Shown: positions 12,117 to 24,363 of the stretch, in pieces
Numbering within the stretch: position 1 is the first letter of the stretch
How the letters are laid out: every line of letters starts with the position of its first letter
NCBI GenBank assembly: GCA_024509875.1
Contig: JAMPIV010009902.1
Coordinates: 427,501 to 491,500, forward strand
Length of the DNA: 64,000 bases
Source: Oreohelix idahoensis
Lineage: Eukaryota; Mollusca; Gastropoda; Stylommatophora; Oreohelicidae
Direction: 5' to 3'
The notes under the pieces: generated by a model
Database searches by the model: none
What the model saw: the letters and a program-made list of their open reading frames with translations, nothing else
What the model was told of the DNA's origin: nothing
Made by a program: the position numbers and the translations under genes

Positions 12117-15100
12117 TCTTCTTCCTCGATCCTTAACCACCGACCGTCAAAGCAGTCAGTGGCCATCACGCCTAGTGGCGTCTTGTAGGGCAACAACAAA
12201 TTGATTCCACTTTGCACGGTCGGTGGCCATCCTTCGTACAGTGCCCCAACTCTGGTTCATTCTTTGCATCTCAGCCTCCACAGTCCTCCGCCAAGTTGTT
12301 TTTGGTCAGCCTCTCTTTCGCTTTCCTTCAGGGGTCCAAAGCATAGCTGTTCTTGTGATGGCATCGGGGTCTCTTCTGAGGACATGACCAACCCAGCTCC
12401 AGCGTCTGCCAGCTATGATGGTGTGCATGTCCTCTTGCTTGCTACGAGTAAGCAGATCTTGGTTTGTGATGGTATTCGGCCAAAAAATGCGGTGAATTTT
12501 TCTTAGGCATGTTGTGTGAAAAGAGGACAATTTTGACATTTCCTTCTCTGTGACTCTCCAGCATTCCGCACCATAGAGAAGCACAGAAAGCACGCAGCTC
12601 TGGTATAATCTTAATTTTGTGCTTGTGCTGTATTGGGAGGACTTCCAGATGTTATTTAGGCTAAAGAAGGCTGTTCTTGCCTTATTCATTCTGATGTTGA
12701 TGTCTTTGCCTGCCCCACCGTCTGGTGTTACTATGCTTCCTAGGTATGTGAAGGTATCTGTCTGTACCAATTGCTGATTCCTTACTGATATGGGCTCAGG
12801 GTTGCTCACATTGAGCGTCATGACCTCAGACTCTTTAAATTGATGTTCAAGCCCACCTGCTGGCTAAATTTATTAAGTCTATCCGTTTTTTCCTGGATGT
12901 GTTGATGTGAATGTGCCAGCAGTGCAATGTCATCTGCATATTCCAGATCTTCCAATGTAGAAAATGTAGTCCATCTTATTCCTCTTGGACTGCCCTCTGT
13001 TGTCTGGCGCATCACCTAGTCTATGACTGTTAAAAAAAGAGTGGTTGATAAGGGGCATCCCTGTCGTACTCCTGTCTTCACCTCGAAGGTTAGGTTGCTC
13101 TGCCCAACACTACACGTAAAGTTAGCATAGAGGCTTTTTATGATTGCCACTATGCAGCTTGGAATTCCATAAGCCCTCAGTATTTTCCATAAACTGTCCC
13201 TATGTATGCTGTCAAAAGCCTTTTCAAAATCAACAAAATTTATGTAAAGCTGTCTTTGCCATTCTGAGCACTGCTCTATAATGTTCCTGAGAGTGAATAT
13301 ATGGTCTACACATCTTCTGTTCTTTCTAAATCCTGCTTGTTCTTTCCTCAGTTTGTAGTCTACTGCCTTTGAAATTCTCTGTATAATTATCCTGCCTAGT
13401 ATTTTGCTGGGAACTGAGAGAAGAGTGATTCCTCTCCAATTATTGCAGTCTGCAAGATCTCCCTTTTTTGGGCAATTTGACAATTATTCCTTTGTTCCAC
13501 TCTGATGGTGTTGTCCCCGTTTTCCACACTTGTGCAAATAGTGGTTCTAATAGTTCTGCTGCTAGCTCAGGGTTTGTCTTAAATAGCTCTGCATTTAAGT
13601 TATCATGGCCCGGAGCTTTACCGTTCTTTAACGCTTTGATTGCTGTGATGATTTCTTCTTTTCGTGGAATGTCTGTATTTACATCTAGATCGTTTTCAGC
13701 CTCAGGAACATTCAATTGTGTCTCTGGTATTTCCTTGTTCAGAGTTTCTCTGAAGTGCTCTGCCCATCTTGTTTCCTGTCCTTCTGCTGTCTTGATGAGA
13801 TTTCCTTGCTTATCTCTTACTAATGTAATATTGTTTGCACCATGTTTTCCGCTGATGAATTTAGTTATTTTGTATACTGTGCTTTGTTCATTTCTCAGTG
13901 CTGCCTCTTCTGCCTGTTTTGCAAGATCGTCTAGGAAATTCCTTTTGTTGGCTCGGGTTTGGCGTTTAACTTCCCTGTCCAGCTGGCTGTACTGTTCGCT
14001 ATATAGTTGCTTTAACCTGGGGGACTTCGCTTCTGTTTTCTTTCTTTTCATTTCCTTTCTCATCTTTATGGTGTTTAGTGTTTCTGGTGTTATCCAGTCT
14101 TGCTTCTTCATTTCCTGGAATCCTAAGCATGATTTGCTACTTTCCTTATATACTGTTGAAATGGTGTTGAAATTCTGGTCTATATCATCAGTCAATGTCT
14201 TTTTCTGGCTTTTGGCAAATTGATATCGTTTCTTAATGTCGGCCGCAAAAGCTTTTCTGGTAAGGGGGTCCTTCAATTTGCTGATGTCAAACCTTTTCTG
14301 TGTAGTTACAGTTGGTCCAGCCCTTCTTAGTTTCACTTTCAGTTTTGCTACTACTAAATGGTGATCACTTCCCACATCTGCGCCTCTTCTTACCTTCACA
14401 TCTTGTAATGCATGTCTCCATCTACCGTTAACCATGATGTGGTCTATCTGGTTTCTGTCCCGACCATTTGGTGATTCCCATGTTAACTTGTGAATTTCCT
14501 TATGTGGGAAAAGTGTTCCTCCAATGACCAGGTTGTTAATGCTACAGAAACTTATTAGCTTATCCCCATTTTCGTTTGCTGTTCCGCTGCCGCATTTTCC
14601 CATTGTTCTTTCATTGTATGTATTGTGTGTACCAACTTTCGCATTGAGGTCTCCCATTACTATAACAAGATCATATCTAGGTGTGTCTTCCATTTCTTTC
14701 TGCAGTTGTTGATAGAATTCATCCTTGACCTCCTCATCGCTATCATTCGTTGGTGCGTAGCATTGTATTATTGTAGTGTTGGTGAATCTCCCTCTCAATC
14801 TCAATCGTATCAGTCTGTTGTTGATGGGTTTCCATTCCAGTAATGTCCTTTCTATCCCTTTCTGTAGAATAATGGCTACGCCTTCACTGTGCTGTCCATC
14901 CTCTCTTCCAGAGTAAAGTACTGTTTCTCCTGTTGCTGTTTTAACTTTTCCTGCCCCTGTCCATCTGTTCTCACTTATCCCCAGGATGTGTAACCTTTAG
15001 TTTCTCATTTCTGCCGTGACCTGTCTTAGTTTACCTGTCTCGTCCATTGTCCTGACTTTCCAAAATCCTATTCTTGTATCCTGTTTTGCGGTCAGGACAT

Positions 15101-15373
15101 CCGTTTTCATGTCAGTGGCTTCCTTTCGGCTTTCACCACTGACAGTCATATGAGCCACAGACTCCGAATGTCCATCCCGCAGCAAAGTTTGTTCATTTGA
15201 TGTTGTTTCCGTAACTTCATTATTTTTTTACATAGACAGGGTGTCAGCCCTATGCTAAAACCCCCAACCTGGAGGACCAGGGTACCAGCTTTTGTCTGAC
15301 CCCTACCCACACAGACCAGTCCAGCTTGGTTGAACCTACCAGGAGTAAAACTCCCACTGGCATAGCTCTGGGG
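12117..15373 (-). pseudogene. LINE B: RTE-like non-LTR retrotransposon, near full length, inactivated
   Basis: Read on the minus strand. A 5' UTR (15373-15185) precedes an APE-type endonuclease with VVMG-like IVMGDLNAKVG, QIDHIMVNGRW and SDHHLVVAKL, then a linker and RT with NGKAPGHDNLNAELF, NNWRGITLLSV, EQAGFRKNRRCVDH, FVDFEKAFDSIHR, TGVRQGCPLS and the catalytic EYADD, ending in GKRKRG. Breaks: TAA at 14997, a frameshift at about 13470, TAG at 13016, and frameshifts near 12825 and 12306. The 3' UTR ends in a GAAGAAGAAG tail. A 13-base target duplication brackets it. The endonuclease and C-terminal motifs fit RTE. No ORF1 is seen, as is usual for that clade. Confidence 0.88.
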
Positions 15374-15386
15374 ATGCACTTTCTCT
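15374..15386. repeat. Target-site duplication of LINE B, copy 2
   Basis: Second copy of the 13-base word at 12104-12116. It also belongs to the interrupted I-like LINE reading frame (QRKC). Confidence 0.88.
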
Positions 15387-15592
15387 GTACCACATATAAG
15401 GGGCAACTTTGAAGCAGATACTCAGCAGTCATTTTATCAGTGCCACAGTTACACTGATCGGTAGTTCCTATCTTTAGCTTGTTGAATAGATGGTATCTCA
15501 ATCTGTTGTGGCCAGTGCGGAGTCTGAAGATTACCACTTGTTCTCTTCTGTGGAGCTGGTAGTAAGCATCATTCTGTGTGTGCCCTGGATGT
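15387..15592 (-). pseudogene. I-like LINE fragment, 5' part (split by LINE B)
   Basis: Minus-strand VIFRLRTGHNRLRYHLFNK, then a CNCG...TAEYLLQSCP knuckle, equivalent to the C-terminal end of LINE C (TIFRLRTGHNKLNKHMHK, CTCG...TAEHVLQDCP). Reading continues through the duplication into 11978-12103. The fragment is 5'-truncated near 15592, so RT and RNase H are absent. Confidence 0.82.
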
Positions 15593-15729
15593 TAGGAGTA
15601 TTCATAAGTATTTTAAGAAGTCAAGAACAATGCTGCAATGAGCAGGACAATTATTAACTTATATCTGATCCGCCGCCTTTTATGAAGATTTATGCAATTA
15701 TTAATTTCAGTTCGTTCAAGCTCCAACCG

Positions 15730-16805
15730 TGATTTACTCAGTGGAATTCTTCTTATTCTAGTATAGCTCTGTTTAGAGTGTATTTAGTAAAGTGACTGAG
15801 ACAAACATGCAGTACATTAAAATGATTAAATCGACGTTAAATTTGTATATTTACAAACAATAAATTTAATAACCACTTAGGTTTTAACAAGGTTTTAAAA
15901 AATGAATAATTATTTATCAGAAAATTATCATCACTGTTTGATGTAATGGTCCGTAGTTTGTAAAGGAGGTCACTTGGCAGCTTTTATGTGTTACTTAGCT
16001 GTCAGTGACGGTTCTGCTCTTGCAGATGTTTTGGTTCTAGGTAGACTGGATCGCTGATCCCGCTCGTCACTGGTCAAGGTTGTAGGGTGCAGCACGTTCC
16101 CAGAAGTGTCAGGGAGTGTCTACGAAGTTAGTCCTTCTTCTTTAAGCCCCGTCTGATGATGGTATCTAGCTTCGCCTACAGGCCACTTGTACCCTTCATG
16201 TTCCAGAGATAGTACCTTTAACTGGTACCACCAACTAGTATGGTAAAAGAAGAGAAACAGATACCCTCTGAGTATTGAGTTTCCCTACACATACTTATGT
16301 CTCCCCATCTTCCTATTCCACCATCCCATCTACCTCAGACTTTACCCTCGATAAGAACTAAGCTTCATCCCTCGAGAAAAAACTTTCTTTACATTTAAAT
16401 TGAATAGCTTTATATTTACTTCTTCACTGGTTGAAAAATGTTCACAATATAGATTGAACATGTTTTAATTTACATCTACACCGTTTGAAAAGCTTGAAAC
16501 TTTCATTAATTTTAAAGGGAATATGTTTACATAGACATTTACACTCGTTTGTAAAGGTAAGTGTTATAATTACAATGTACATTATTTCTTTTATCTTTCC
16601 CTCCTCGCTCCATATGGAACTTGGGACTACCTATGCTTTTTAGTTCTCTTTGAGAAACTAGCAATAAAGCAGTCACCAGCCCTTGCATTGGTGGTTCAAG
16701 AAATCATCATTCTATATGCTGAGGTTGCCAGCCTCAAATGACTTGGACATCCACTAGCAATTTTCACATATTAATATTCACATAGCAATATATACATATT
16801 AGTTC
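15730..16805 (+). repeat. 1.1-kb dispersed repeat, copy 1 (inverted relative to 44955-46054)
   Basis: Starts TGATTTACTCAGTGGAATTC. Collinear matches to the reverse complement of 44955-46054 include TAGCTCTGTTTAGAGTGT, CAGGCCACTTGT, the CTTTACATTTAAATTGAA block, and CTGAGGTTGCCAGCCTCAAA near the 3' end. No open frame. It may be a solo LTR or non-autonomous transposon; no diagnostic termini were found. Confidence 0.8.
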
Positions 16806-17814
16806 ACATGTTAGTAATGAAAAATATAGAGTGTCAAATGTACAACTTACGCCAATCTTGGCTCACAGACTGTTTGCTCAGAGAAGTAGGTTAAGGCACT
16901 AGCAGATGCCTTTTACACGTGTTCTTGGGGGTCGTTACTTTAACATTAAATTCCCACTGACTCCGTGTTTTCAGTTTCCTCAGATCCTGGTTTCCTTGCT
17001 AAAATAGTAGAGTTCTCCTGGGTTCTAAGTCCGCAAGACGCTCAAACAAAGGTCCGGTCTGATTAATGGAGGTGATTCTTGTCTTAACTCTGGCAGTCTG
17101 GTTGTCGTCTTGGCAAGCGATTCTCACAGTGTTCTACTCTGGCTGAAGTGTCAGGTTATATTGCCCTTTGCCTCCCCCGTAGTTGTTTGTTACGATTATA
17201 GGCGGCGTTCAATCAGGAATTTGGTGGTTCCTGTTTTTCGAACCCGCGCCAATCGTTTCAAAACTGCATATTTAGGTGAGGTAATTCAAAATTATTCCGA
17301 CATTGAAAATTCCGTGCGTGATGCAAAAGGTCACGTCTCCCATATATGGAAGTGACAAGTCCCTACACTTTTTCGACAATGTGTTTCAGGTGTAACATCT
17401 TACTTTCCTCTAAAGCAATGCTCTGAAACAGGTGGATAGGAAATGATGATTTCATTCATGTCTGTCCAAAATGTGCCGTACAGACAAGTAACCTCTTTAT
17501 CCGTCGCTTGTGCACACAAAACCCGTCTGCGGGCAAATAATTGTATCGCCTGGCACGGCTTGAACAAACAAAACTATGCAAAACTGACGAGGCTCATCTG
17601 GGCTTTACCTGCATTAATCTTAGCAAAGCTGAGAAGCGCAGAGCGAAAGTGATGAATTATCGCAAAAAGGGTGTCAAATGATTGTAAATACCAAATATCT
17701 GTATTGAAAAGATATAATTAAATGTGTCGATCCCCCGGAAATTCCAGGTAATCAATACATACAACAAATGTAACTGATTACTGCCGTAGTGAAGAAGAGA
17801 TCGACCCGAAATTA
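16806..17814. other. Unassigned stretch
   Basis: Short open frames only (for example 17110-17355 and 17443-17652), without recognisable domains. No repeat family recognised. Possibly host sequence. Confidence 0.4.
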
Positions 17815-17893
17815 TGTGACATGAATGTAGCTTTTCTATTATCTTCTTGATTTCAGTTTCGTACCTGCCATCTTCTGTTATTATCTGACCAAG
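17815..17893 (-). pseudogene. LINE E fragment, downstream half (split by LINE C)
   Basis: The minus strand encodes YLGQIITEDGRYETEIKK, the stretch that follows the palm in RTE-like reverse transcriptases. The reading continues from the half at 22887-23235 once LINE C and one target duplication are removed. Confidence 0.8.
17883..17893. repeat. Target-site duplication of LINE C, copy 1
   Basis: ATCTGACCAAG, identical to 22876-22886. Confidence 0.9.
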
Positions 17894-20800
17894 CTCTCCA
17901 CATGTAAGCCTACCTTGCCGTGGTTGGAGAGCTTGAGCGCCTCAATGATCCCGGGAGCTATGCCGGCGGGAGTTTTACTCCTGGCAGGGTCACCCAAGCC
18001 GGACAGGTCCTGGGTGAGGGGCCAGACTAAATGGGCTGAGGAGTGGGTGGAACCCTATAGGTGTAGATGCAGAACCCACCGGCGAGTGGTACATGCTCTG
18101 GTCTGCACCAATCCACCCCCACTTCATGGGTTAAATGCTTTCTTGCCTCATTCTTCACTGTTTGTCGTCTATCACGCCCATGGCGACCGTTGCCTCAATT
18201 GGCTGTGTGTGGTGTACCCGGAAACGGGGCCTCCCAGTACTGAGGCAAAGTTAAGTCCCCGATGTCACTTATCGGTGCAGAATTGAGAGAGATGGCTGAG
18301 CATCACAATCCCTCCTGTGTTGCAGCATGATGAGAACCCAGCATTGCACACTGAGCTTGGGGGGATCACTTGGGCACCAGACTTAATACTGGCTCTTGAC
18401 TGGATGGCCGCATGCAGGAGACTGGAGATTTCTACAATGGAGGGTTGGCAGGTGGTGGGTATCGGGAAGTGGCTCTGTGCAGGACGTGAGGATTCCTTGG
18501 GAGAGCCCCGAACCAGAGCACAGCATTGTGCAAGCTCTGCATAGTTGGAGAGCCCCCTGGATGACGGGGAATGCACAGTGTGCCACCCCACCTATCCCCA
18601 ACTGCTAACTTAGAACCAGAAGTGGGGTCCTCTGTATGCGTGCCAGGCCAGGATAAAATGCCTGGGAAAGAGACTGGAGCTCAGAACTCCCTAACTCAAA
18701 GTTGCAGGATGGCAGAAAAGCCACGGGAAAGACAGGGCTATTTTGAAGATAACGCAACCATATTTTCACCATACGAGCTCGGACGCCGCCTCGGTAAACA
18801 AGGTCCGCGCAGAGCAGTGACACCCCCAGGCTGCTTGCGAATAGTCTACTACTGGGAACATAAACAGATTAGGGATGAGCCCACTCTCCCGTTGAACAGG
18901 TGCTAAAGTCGTAGATACTGGGCCAGAAGGCGCACCGGAAACCACAGTATCATGCAACTCGCTTTTTTTTTTTCTATGGAGAGTACACCGTCAAATAAAT
19001 CTCGTTCTGGTGCTCGCCCTGTGGAGCTCCACCAGGCAGGTGCAGTGCCGGGCTCTGAGCCTCGACAGAGCCCACCCTCAGCTACTGGAGGACCCTCTAG
19101 ACCGTCTTGTGGAGTCAACAGACGGCGGAGGAGAACTACTGACCAAAACAAAACAGAAAAAGAGAAACCCAGAGTGCCACTTGTCATGATGCACTGGAAT
19201 GCAGAGGGAGTGAACAGCAAGCAGGCTGGATACAGCAAAAAGACAGAGCTGGAAAACATCTTGTATGAGAAGCAAGTCAGTGTTTGCTGTATCCAAGAGA
19301 CTCACTTGAAAGCAGATCAAACCTTTAAAATAAGGGGATATCAATGCTTCAGATCCGACAGACAAGATAGACGAAAAGGAGGAGTACTTACTCTTGTAAG
19401 GAATAACATTCCTGCACACGAAAGGAAAACCTTCATGGATGGAGCAGAATATCAGCTGCTGCAGATAAAGGTAGACAAGATGGAAATAGAACTCCTGAAC
19501 TATTACTGTCCGAACAACAAACCCCTGAGTCTCAGCTCTATACAGGTACCAGCCACCAACTTTATAGCAGTTGGAGACTTTAATAGCCACTCCCAGAGCT
19601 GGGGCTATAACCATCTGGATCACAGAGGTGAAGAGGTTGAAACTTGGCAAGATGATCACTCCCTAATCCTAGTCAATAATGCCACAGATACTCCTACCTT
19701 CTACTCCAGAGGATGGCACACAACCTCAACACCAGATCTTGCCTTCTCCACACCAGATATAGCTGGATCTATTAGTAGAGAAGTAGGAGACCAACTAGGG
19801 GGAAGCGACCATCGCCCAATCTTTCTTACTGTCCAGAGTGCAACTCTCAGTACAGGCCCAGCCATTACAAGATGGAACTACAAAAAAGCCAACTGGGGTT
19901 TATTCAGGCATCAGGTGAACACGCTGCTGTCTACCCTCAAGGTACAGAACAGAGACATTAATGAAGTGGTAAAAGACTTCAACAGATGCATACTACAAGC
20001 TGCAAAAGAAACCATTCCCAAAGGATGCCGGCGTAACTACATACCATACTGGTCCAGCACACTCCAAGAACGTCAGGAAGCTATGGACAAGGCTAGAAAG
20101 GACGCAGAGTCTCAGCCTTCACTTGAAACTCACAACAAATGGAAAAAAGGCTGTAGCAGAGTTTCAGAGAACAAAGCTAGAAGAAAAGCGGAAAAGCTGG
20201 AGAACTAAAACGGCATCGCTGAACCTTGAGAAAGACGGCAGGAAACTTTGGAGATTAGTCAAGTCTCTAAATGAAGAGCATTCCTCACCAAGGCAGACTA
20301 TCACATTGGATGAAGGTGGCAAACTTTTCAGAGGAAAACAAGCTGCAGACTTGTTTGCTAGAAGATACAGTTCAGAAAGCAACTTACCCATTAACATAGA
20401 CCATCAGAGAGAGATAAGAAAAGAAATACTGGCAACCATGGGACAGACAGATACTCCTGCCCCAATGAGGGAACCCATCACACTAGGAGAACTACAGAAG
20501 GCTATTTCCAAGCTTAAGTTTCAAAAGTCACCCGGCCCAGACAAAATCAGCAACGAAATGCTAGTAAATCTGAGCTCAGCAGCAAAGACAAAACTGCTTG
20601 AGATATTCAACCACAGCTGGTTGAAAGGAACGGTACCCCAAGTATGGAGAGAAGCCATCACAATACCCATACTAAAGAAAGGGAAATGTAAGACCGAGGC
20701 TGCAAGTTACCGGCCAATCAGTCTCACAAGCTGTGTTGGGAAGACTATGGAGCGAATAGTCAACCACAGATTGAAATGGTATTTAGAGTCTGAGCAGATC

Positions 20801-22875
20801 CTGGTGCCGGAACAAGCTGGATTTTAGAGAATGCTACAGTATAGAAGACCAAGTTACTTACTTGTCTCAAGCAATAGAAGATGCCTTCCAGGAGAAGAAA
20901 AAGGTCCTAACGATCTGGGTCGACTTCAAGCAGGCCTTTGACAAGGTGTGGAAAGATGGCCTCATTGCAAAACTTAGGAGAAGTGGAATCCAAGGCAACA
21001 TGATGAAATGGATCCAGTCATACTTGCATAACAGGAGAACTAGAGTCACTCTTGACGGTCTGCAGAGCAGAAAAGTGTTGCTCCATCAGGGGGTACCTCA
21101 AGGAGGAGTAATTTCCCCAACACTCTTCCTTGTTTACATCAATGACCTGGTGAAAGATCTCCCTGCAGGAGTTAAAGCTGCCTTATATGCAGATGACCTA
21201 GTACTCTGGTGCGCTGATGAAAATGTCACCACAGCAAATTATAGAATGCAGCGGGCAGCAGACATGCTAGTATCATGGGCAGAGAAATGGCTTATCACAA
21301 TAAACACAGACAAAAACCTCCACAACACTGTTCTCCCTCGCCCCCAAGGACAAATCAGCTAACATACACCTAGGGACAACCGTGATCAAGGAAGAAAGCT
21401 ACCCCACCTATCTTGGGGTGACATTTGACCAAAGGCTTACATGGAATAAGCATATTGAAAATGCAGAAGGAAAGGCCCGAAGACGACTAGGCATACTCAG
21501 AAAATTAGCAGGTACCAACTGGGGAGCAAATGAACGAAATCTAAAGAAGATTTATAATGGAGTAATAAGACCACACTTAGAGTTTAGCTCAGCAGCATGG
21601 TCATCAGCTGCTAACTCACATCTGCAGTCTTTGGACAAGGTGCAAAAAAAATCAAGCTCTCAGGCTCATTACAGGAGCCATGAAAACTACACCAATAACA
21701 GAGATGCAGAAGGTTGCTGGATTACAGACATTGTCCCATAGAAGAGACACAAAAACCATGATCCAGATGGAAAAGTACAACAGTATGCCAATGCACCCAA
21801 TGAAGGCAAGACTAGATGATCTGGCATTGGGACGTCTAAAGCGTAGCAGCTTTGTGCATCGGGGGAAAAGACTTATAAGACAGCATCAAGAAGACCTATC
21901 CATGAAGACAACACCACTGAAGCCCACCCTATACCCTGTACCATGGGAGCAGGCCAGCAGTGCCCTCCAAATTAATACAACAGTCAGTGGTCTCACAAGT
22001 GGATGTGAGTATAATGATCTGCAAAAACGAACTGCTACATTGAGTATGATCCAAGAAAGCTATCCCGATCAATCATGGATACATGCCTATACAGATGGAT
22101 CAGCAACTAATGCTGTTAGGAATGGAGGTGCCGGTATCTTTATCTCATATCCTGACAACCACTATGAGACTAGGCACATTCCCACTGGTAAATTCTGTTC
22201 CAACTATACAGCTGAGGTTCAAGCTCTAGAGCAAGCTGCAAATATGATTTATAACACCAACTCTGACTGCCACCAGGTAGTCATCCTCACAGATGCACTG
22301 TCTGTCCTGCAAGCTCTCAAGGGTGGTAAACTCCCGCATCTGAGAAATGAACTAAACAAGGTAGCTGCCAAAAAGAGAACCATACTTCAGTGGGTACCAT
22401 CTCATTGTGGTGTACCCGGAAATGAAAAGGCAGATAAACTTGCAAAAAAGGGAGGAGAATGTGTACAAGAAGATAATGAAGTCACATACTTTGAGAAAAA
22501 GAGAGCTATCCAGACTATCAGAAGAGAACAGAACCAACCCAAAGACGACTATCACACTCTCGACCGGCAGGGACAGACAACTATTTTTCGACTCAGGACA
22601 GGGCATAACAAACTGAATAAACACATGCACAAGCTACGATTGTCTGCTTCACCACTGTGCACATGTGGATTAAACGAACAAACTGCTGAGCATGTTCTAC
22701 AGGACTGTCCTCCGTATGACCAGTTAAGAAAGATATACTGGCCCAATGACTCAACACTAAACTCAAAGCTATATGGAGTTAAAGAGGAACTTCAAACAAC
22801 AGTCGAATTCATCATGAGAACTCGTCTGACGGTGTAATCATCAAAGATGCGATCGCAAGAAGAAGAAGAAGAAGA
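17894..22875 (+). mobile_element. LINE C: full-length I-clade-like non-LTR retrotransposon
   Basis: 4,982 bases bounded by an 11-base perfect target duplication, ending in an (AAG)n tail. A 1.06-kb 5' leader (17894-18950), which holds no convincing gag ORF, precedes the endonuclease-RT-RNase H frame. The leader begins near CCTTGCCGTGGTTGGAGAGC and includes a block shared with the LINE B 5' UTR. Presence of RNase H, plus the C-terminal CxCG...H...CP knuckle, points to the I group; a Nimbus-like mollusc element is the closest family I recall, which is a guess. Confidence 0.88.
18976..22837 (+). pseudogene. LINE C endonuclease - reverse transcriptase - RNase H, four frameshifts
   Basis: Start chosen at the ATG of MESTPSNK, because the upstream MQLAFFF segment reads through a poly-T. 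Order: APE endonuclease (HWNAEG, IQETHLK, VGDFNSHSQSWG, GSDHRPIF); RT (KSPGPDKISNEML, TMERIVNHRL, EQAGF, DFKQAFDKVW, GVPQGGVISP, catalytic YADD near 21190); RNase H (YTDGSATNAVRNGGAG, VPSHCGVPGNEKADKLAKKGG); and a terminal CTCGLNEQTAEHVLQDCP knuckle. The frame changes near 20148, 20823, 21320 and 21648, each within or beside a homopolymer of four to eight bases. Apart from these changes the protein reads through, so it is either a young element or partly the victim of assembly indels. Confidence 0.9.
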
Positions 22876-22886
22876 ATCTGACCAAG
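22876..22886. repeat. Target-site duplication of LINE C, copy 2
   Basis: ATCTGACCAAG, directly after the (AAG)n tail. Confidence 0.9.
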
Positions 22887-23235
22887 ATATGAGATACTCT
22901 TGATTCGTTCCAGGATTTATCCAATTATAGTATCTTTTAAAATGCTGTCTTATCGTCTGTTTTGCTAATTATTATAGTTTGTGTTTTCCCTATGTTAATG
23001 TTCAATCCATGTTCATGACTTATGCTGTTTACTTGCTTCACAAGCTCTTGCAACTCCTGTTCACTGTCAGCTAACAAAACTGTATCATCCTCATATCTGA
23101 CGTTGTTTATTGATCTTCCACCGATGTTCAATCCTGACATTTCTTGCATCGGAAAATTGTTTCCGTGTAGATATTAAATATGCAGGGGGACAATACGAAC
23201 ATTGTCTTACACCTCTTTCTATTCAGCTTTAACTA
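22887..23235 (-). pseudogene. LINE E fragment, upstream half (RTE-like RT palm)
   Basis: Minus-strand order: VLSPCIFNIYTETIF (frameshifted), EMSGLNIGGRSINNVRYEDD, TVLLADSEQELQELVKQVN. The catalytic box reads YEDD rather than YADD. This and 17815-17893 are the two halves of one dead copy. A 75-base relative lies at 42898-42972. Confidence 0.82.
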
Positions 23236-23879
23236 CATCGTTCTAATTATCGAAACTGGATTTATCTTGCTCATTCATTTTCTATGTCGTCGAAGACTCT
23301 GAAATTGTCCACCCACCACTCAAACGTACACACCCACACACACACTTCCACACCTACCCATACACATGCACGCACGCGCACACACACCCGTTTTGGGGAA
23401 GCGCCTCGTTCAACCTAGACCTATTTTGTTTCTGTTACATAATGGCGCATATCAAATTATAAAAATCCTTAGGGTCTGGATAACAATATATTTTTGTTTT
23501 TCTCCGGTGTTCATTTGGTTTGGTTTGGTTTGGTTTGGTTTGGTTTTTAAGGACCATATTCATTGCACAAGGAAGACTCCGTCAGTGCTCCGATCTCCTA
23601 CCTTAGCTCACTCATGGAGGATCTCAGAACAGTGCACGAACTCCGTAGCACCGGCGAGAATCCCAATGTGAGTATACAGGAATAACAAGTTCTATCAATA
23701 TTTTTGTGGGGGATAGGTTTCCTAATTTTTAGATTTTGAAGGGCAGCGGCCGTATTGCATACTCTTTATGATTTCCAACTGCCGAGGGACTTTTAACGTG
23801 CGCAACAGGCACACCAGACCTCCTATTTTTTCGCTCTTATCCGAGGAGACTAAGTATTCGATCTCACTACCTAGGAGAT
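23236..23879. other. Unassigned stretch with CA-rich and TTTGG repeats
   Basis: Holds a (CA)n-like tract at about 23320-23390 and six TTTGG pentamers at 23515-23547. A conserved-looking segment at 23750-23870 (CTGCCGAGGGACTTTTAACG) could be an unrecognised SINE body; no second copy is in the window. Confidence 0.45.
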
Positions 23880-23965
23880 CAGGGGGGTATATGACATAAT
23901 TAGGACTTCTGAAAAAAAATTTCCATCAATTATGTTCCCTGTTCTGGGAACAAACCCGATGTGGC
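23880..23965 (-). repeat. SINE-3-related fragment
   Basis: AGATCAGGGGGGTATATGACATAATTAGGAC and a CCCTGTTCTGGGAACAAACCC segment match the minus-strand SINE at 43880-44062. The tRNA-like head is degraded. Confidence 0.6.
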
Positions 23966-24351
23966 GAATTGCCCGTGCTTTTCATTTGTCTGTGTTTTAC
24001 TTGTCTTCTCTCCTATGCCCTTCTCATTATTTTCTCTTTACCTGTATCTTCTCTTTCTAATTTGCATTCAACAACTCAAGTTTTGTTAAGTTGTTTTGAT
24101 TACTGAATTGAGAGGAGATAACATTAACACCCCCATCTGAAACCAGAAAGATAACACCGCCCTACCTGGGTTAAAAACAAACACGGATGGGGGCTATCTC
24201 TCAAACTAAGCTTTGCCACCATATTTCTTGTATTGATAATCGGGAGAAAAACTGCGACCGTGCCGTCAGGAGTTTGTAAAGTCCACAGATTACCTGAAGT
24301 GTGGCATGAAGATTATATAGTTCCGGAGATGGACTCAGTGTTTAACATTTA
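23966..24351. other. Unassigned stretch
   Basis: Nothing recognised on either strand. Confidence 0.4.
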
Positions 24352-24363
24352 TTATAACAATTT

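Noticed and set aside
15250..15406. Minus-strand frames joining an RNase H-type tail to a novel C-terminus
   Set aside because: The join is the LINE B insertion point; the C-terminal part is LINE B 5' UTR read through.
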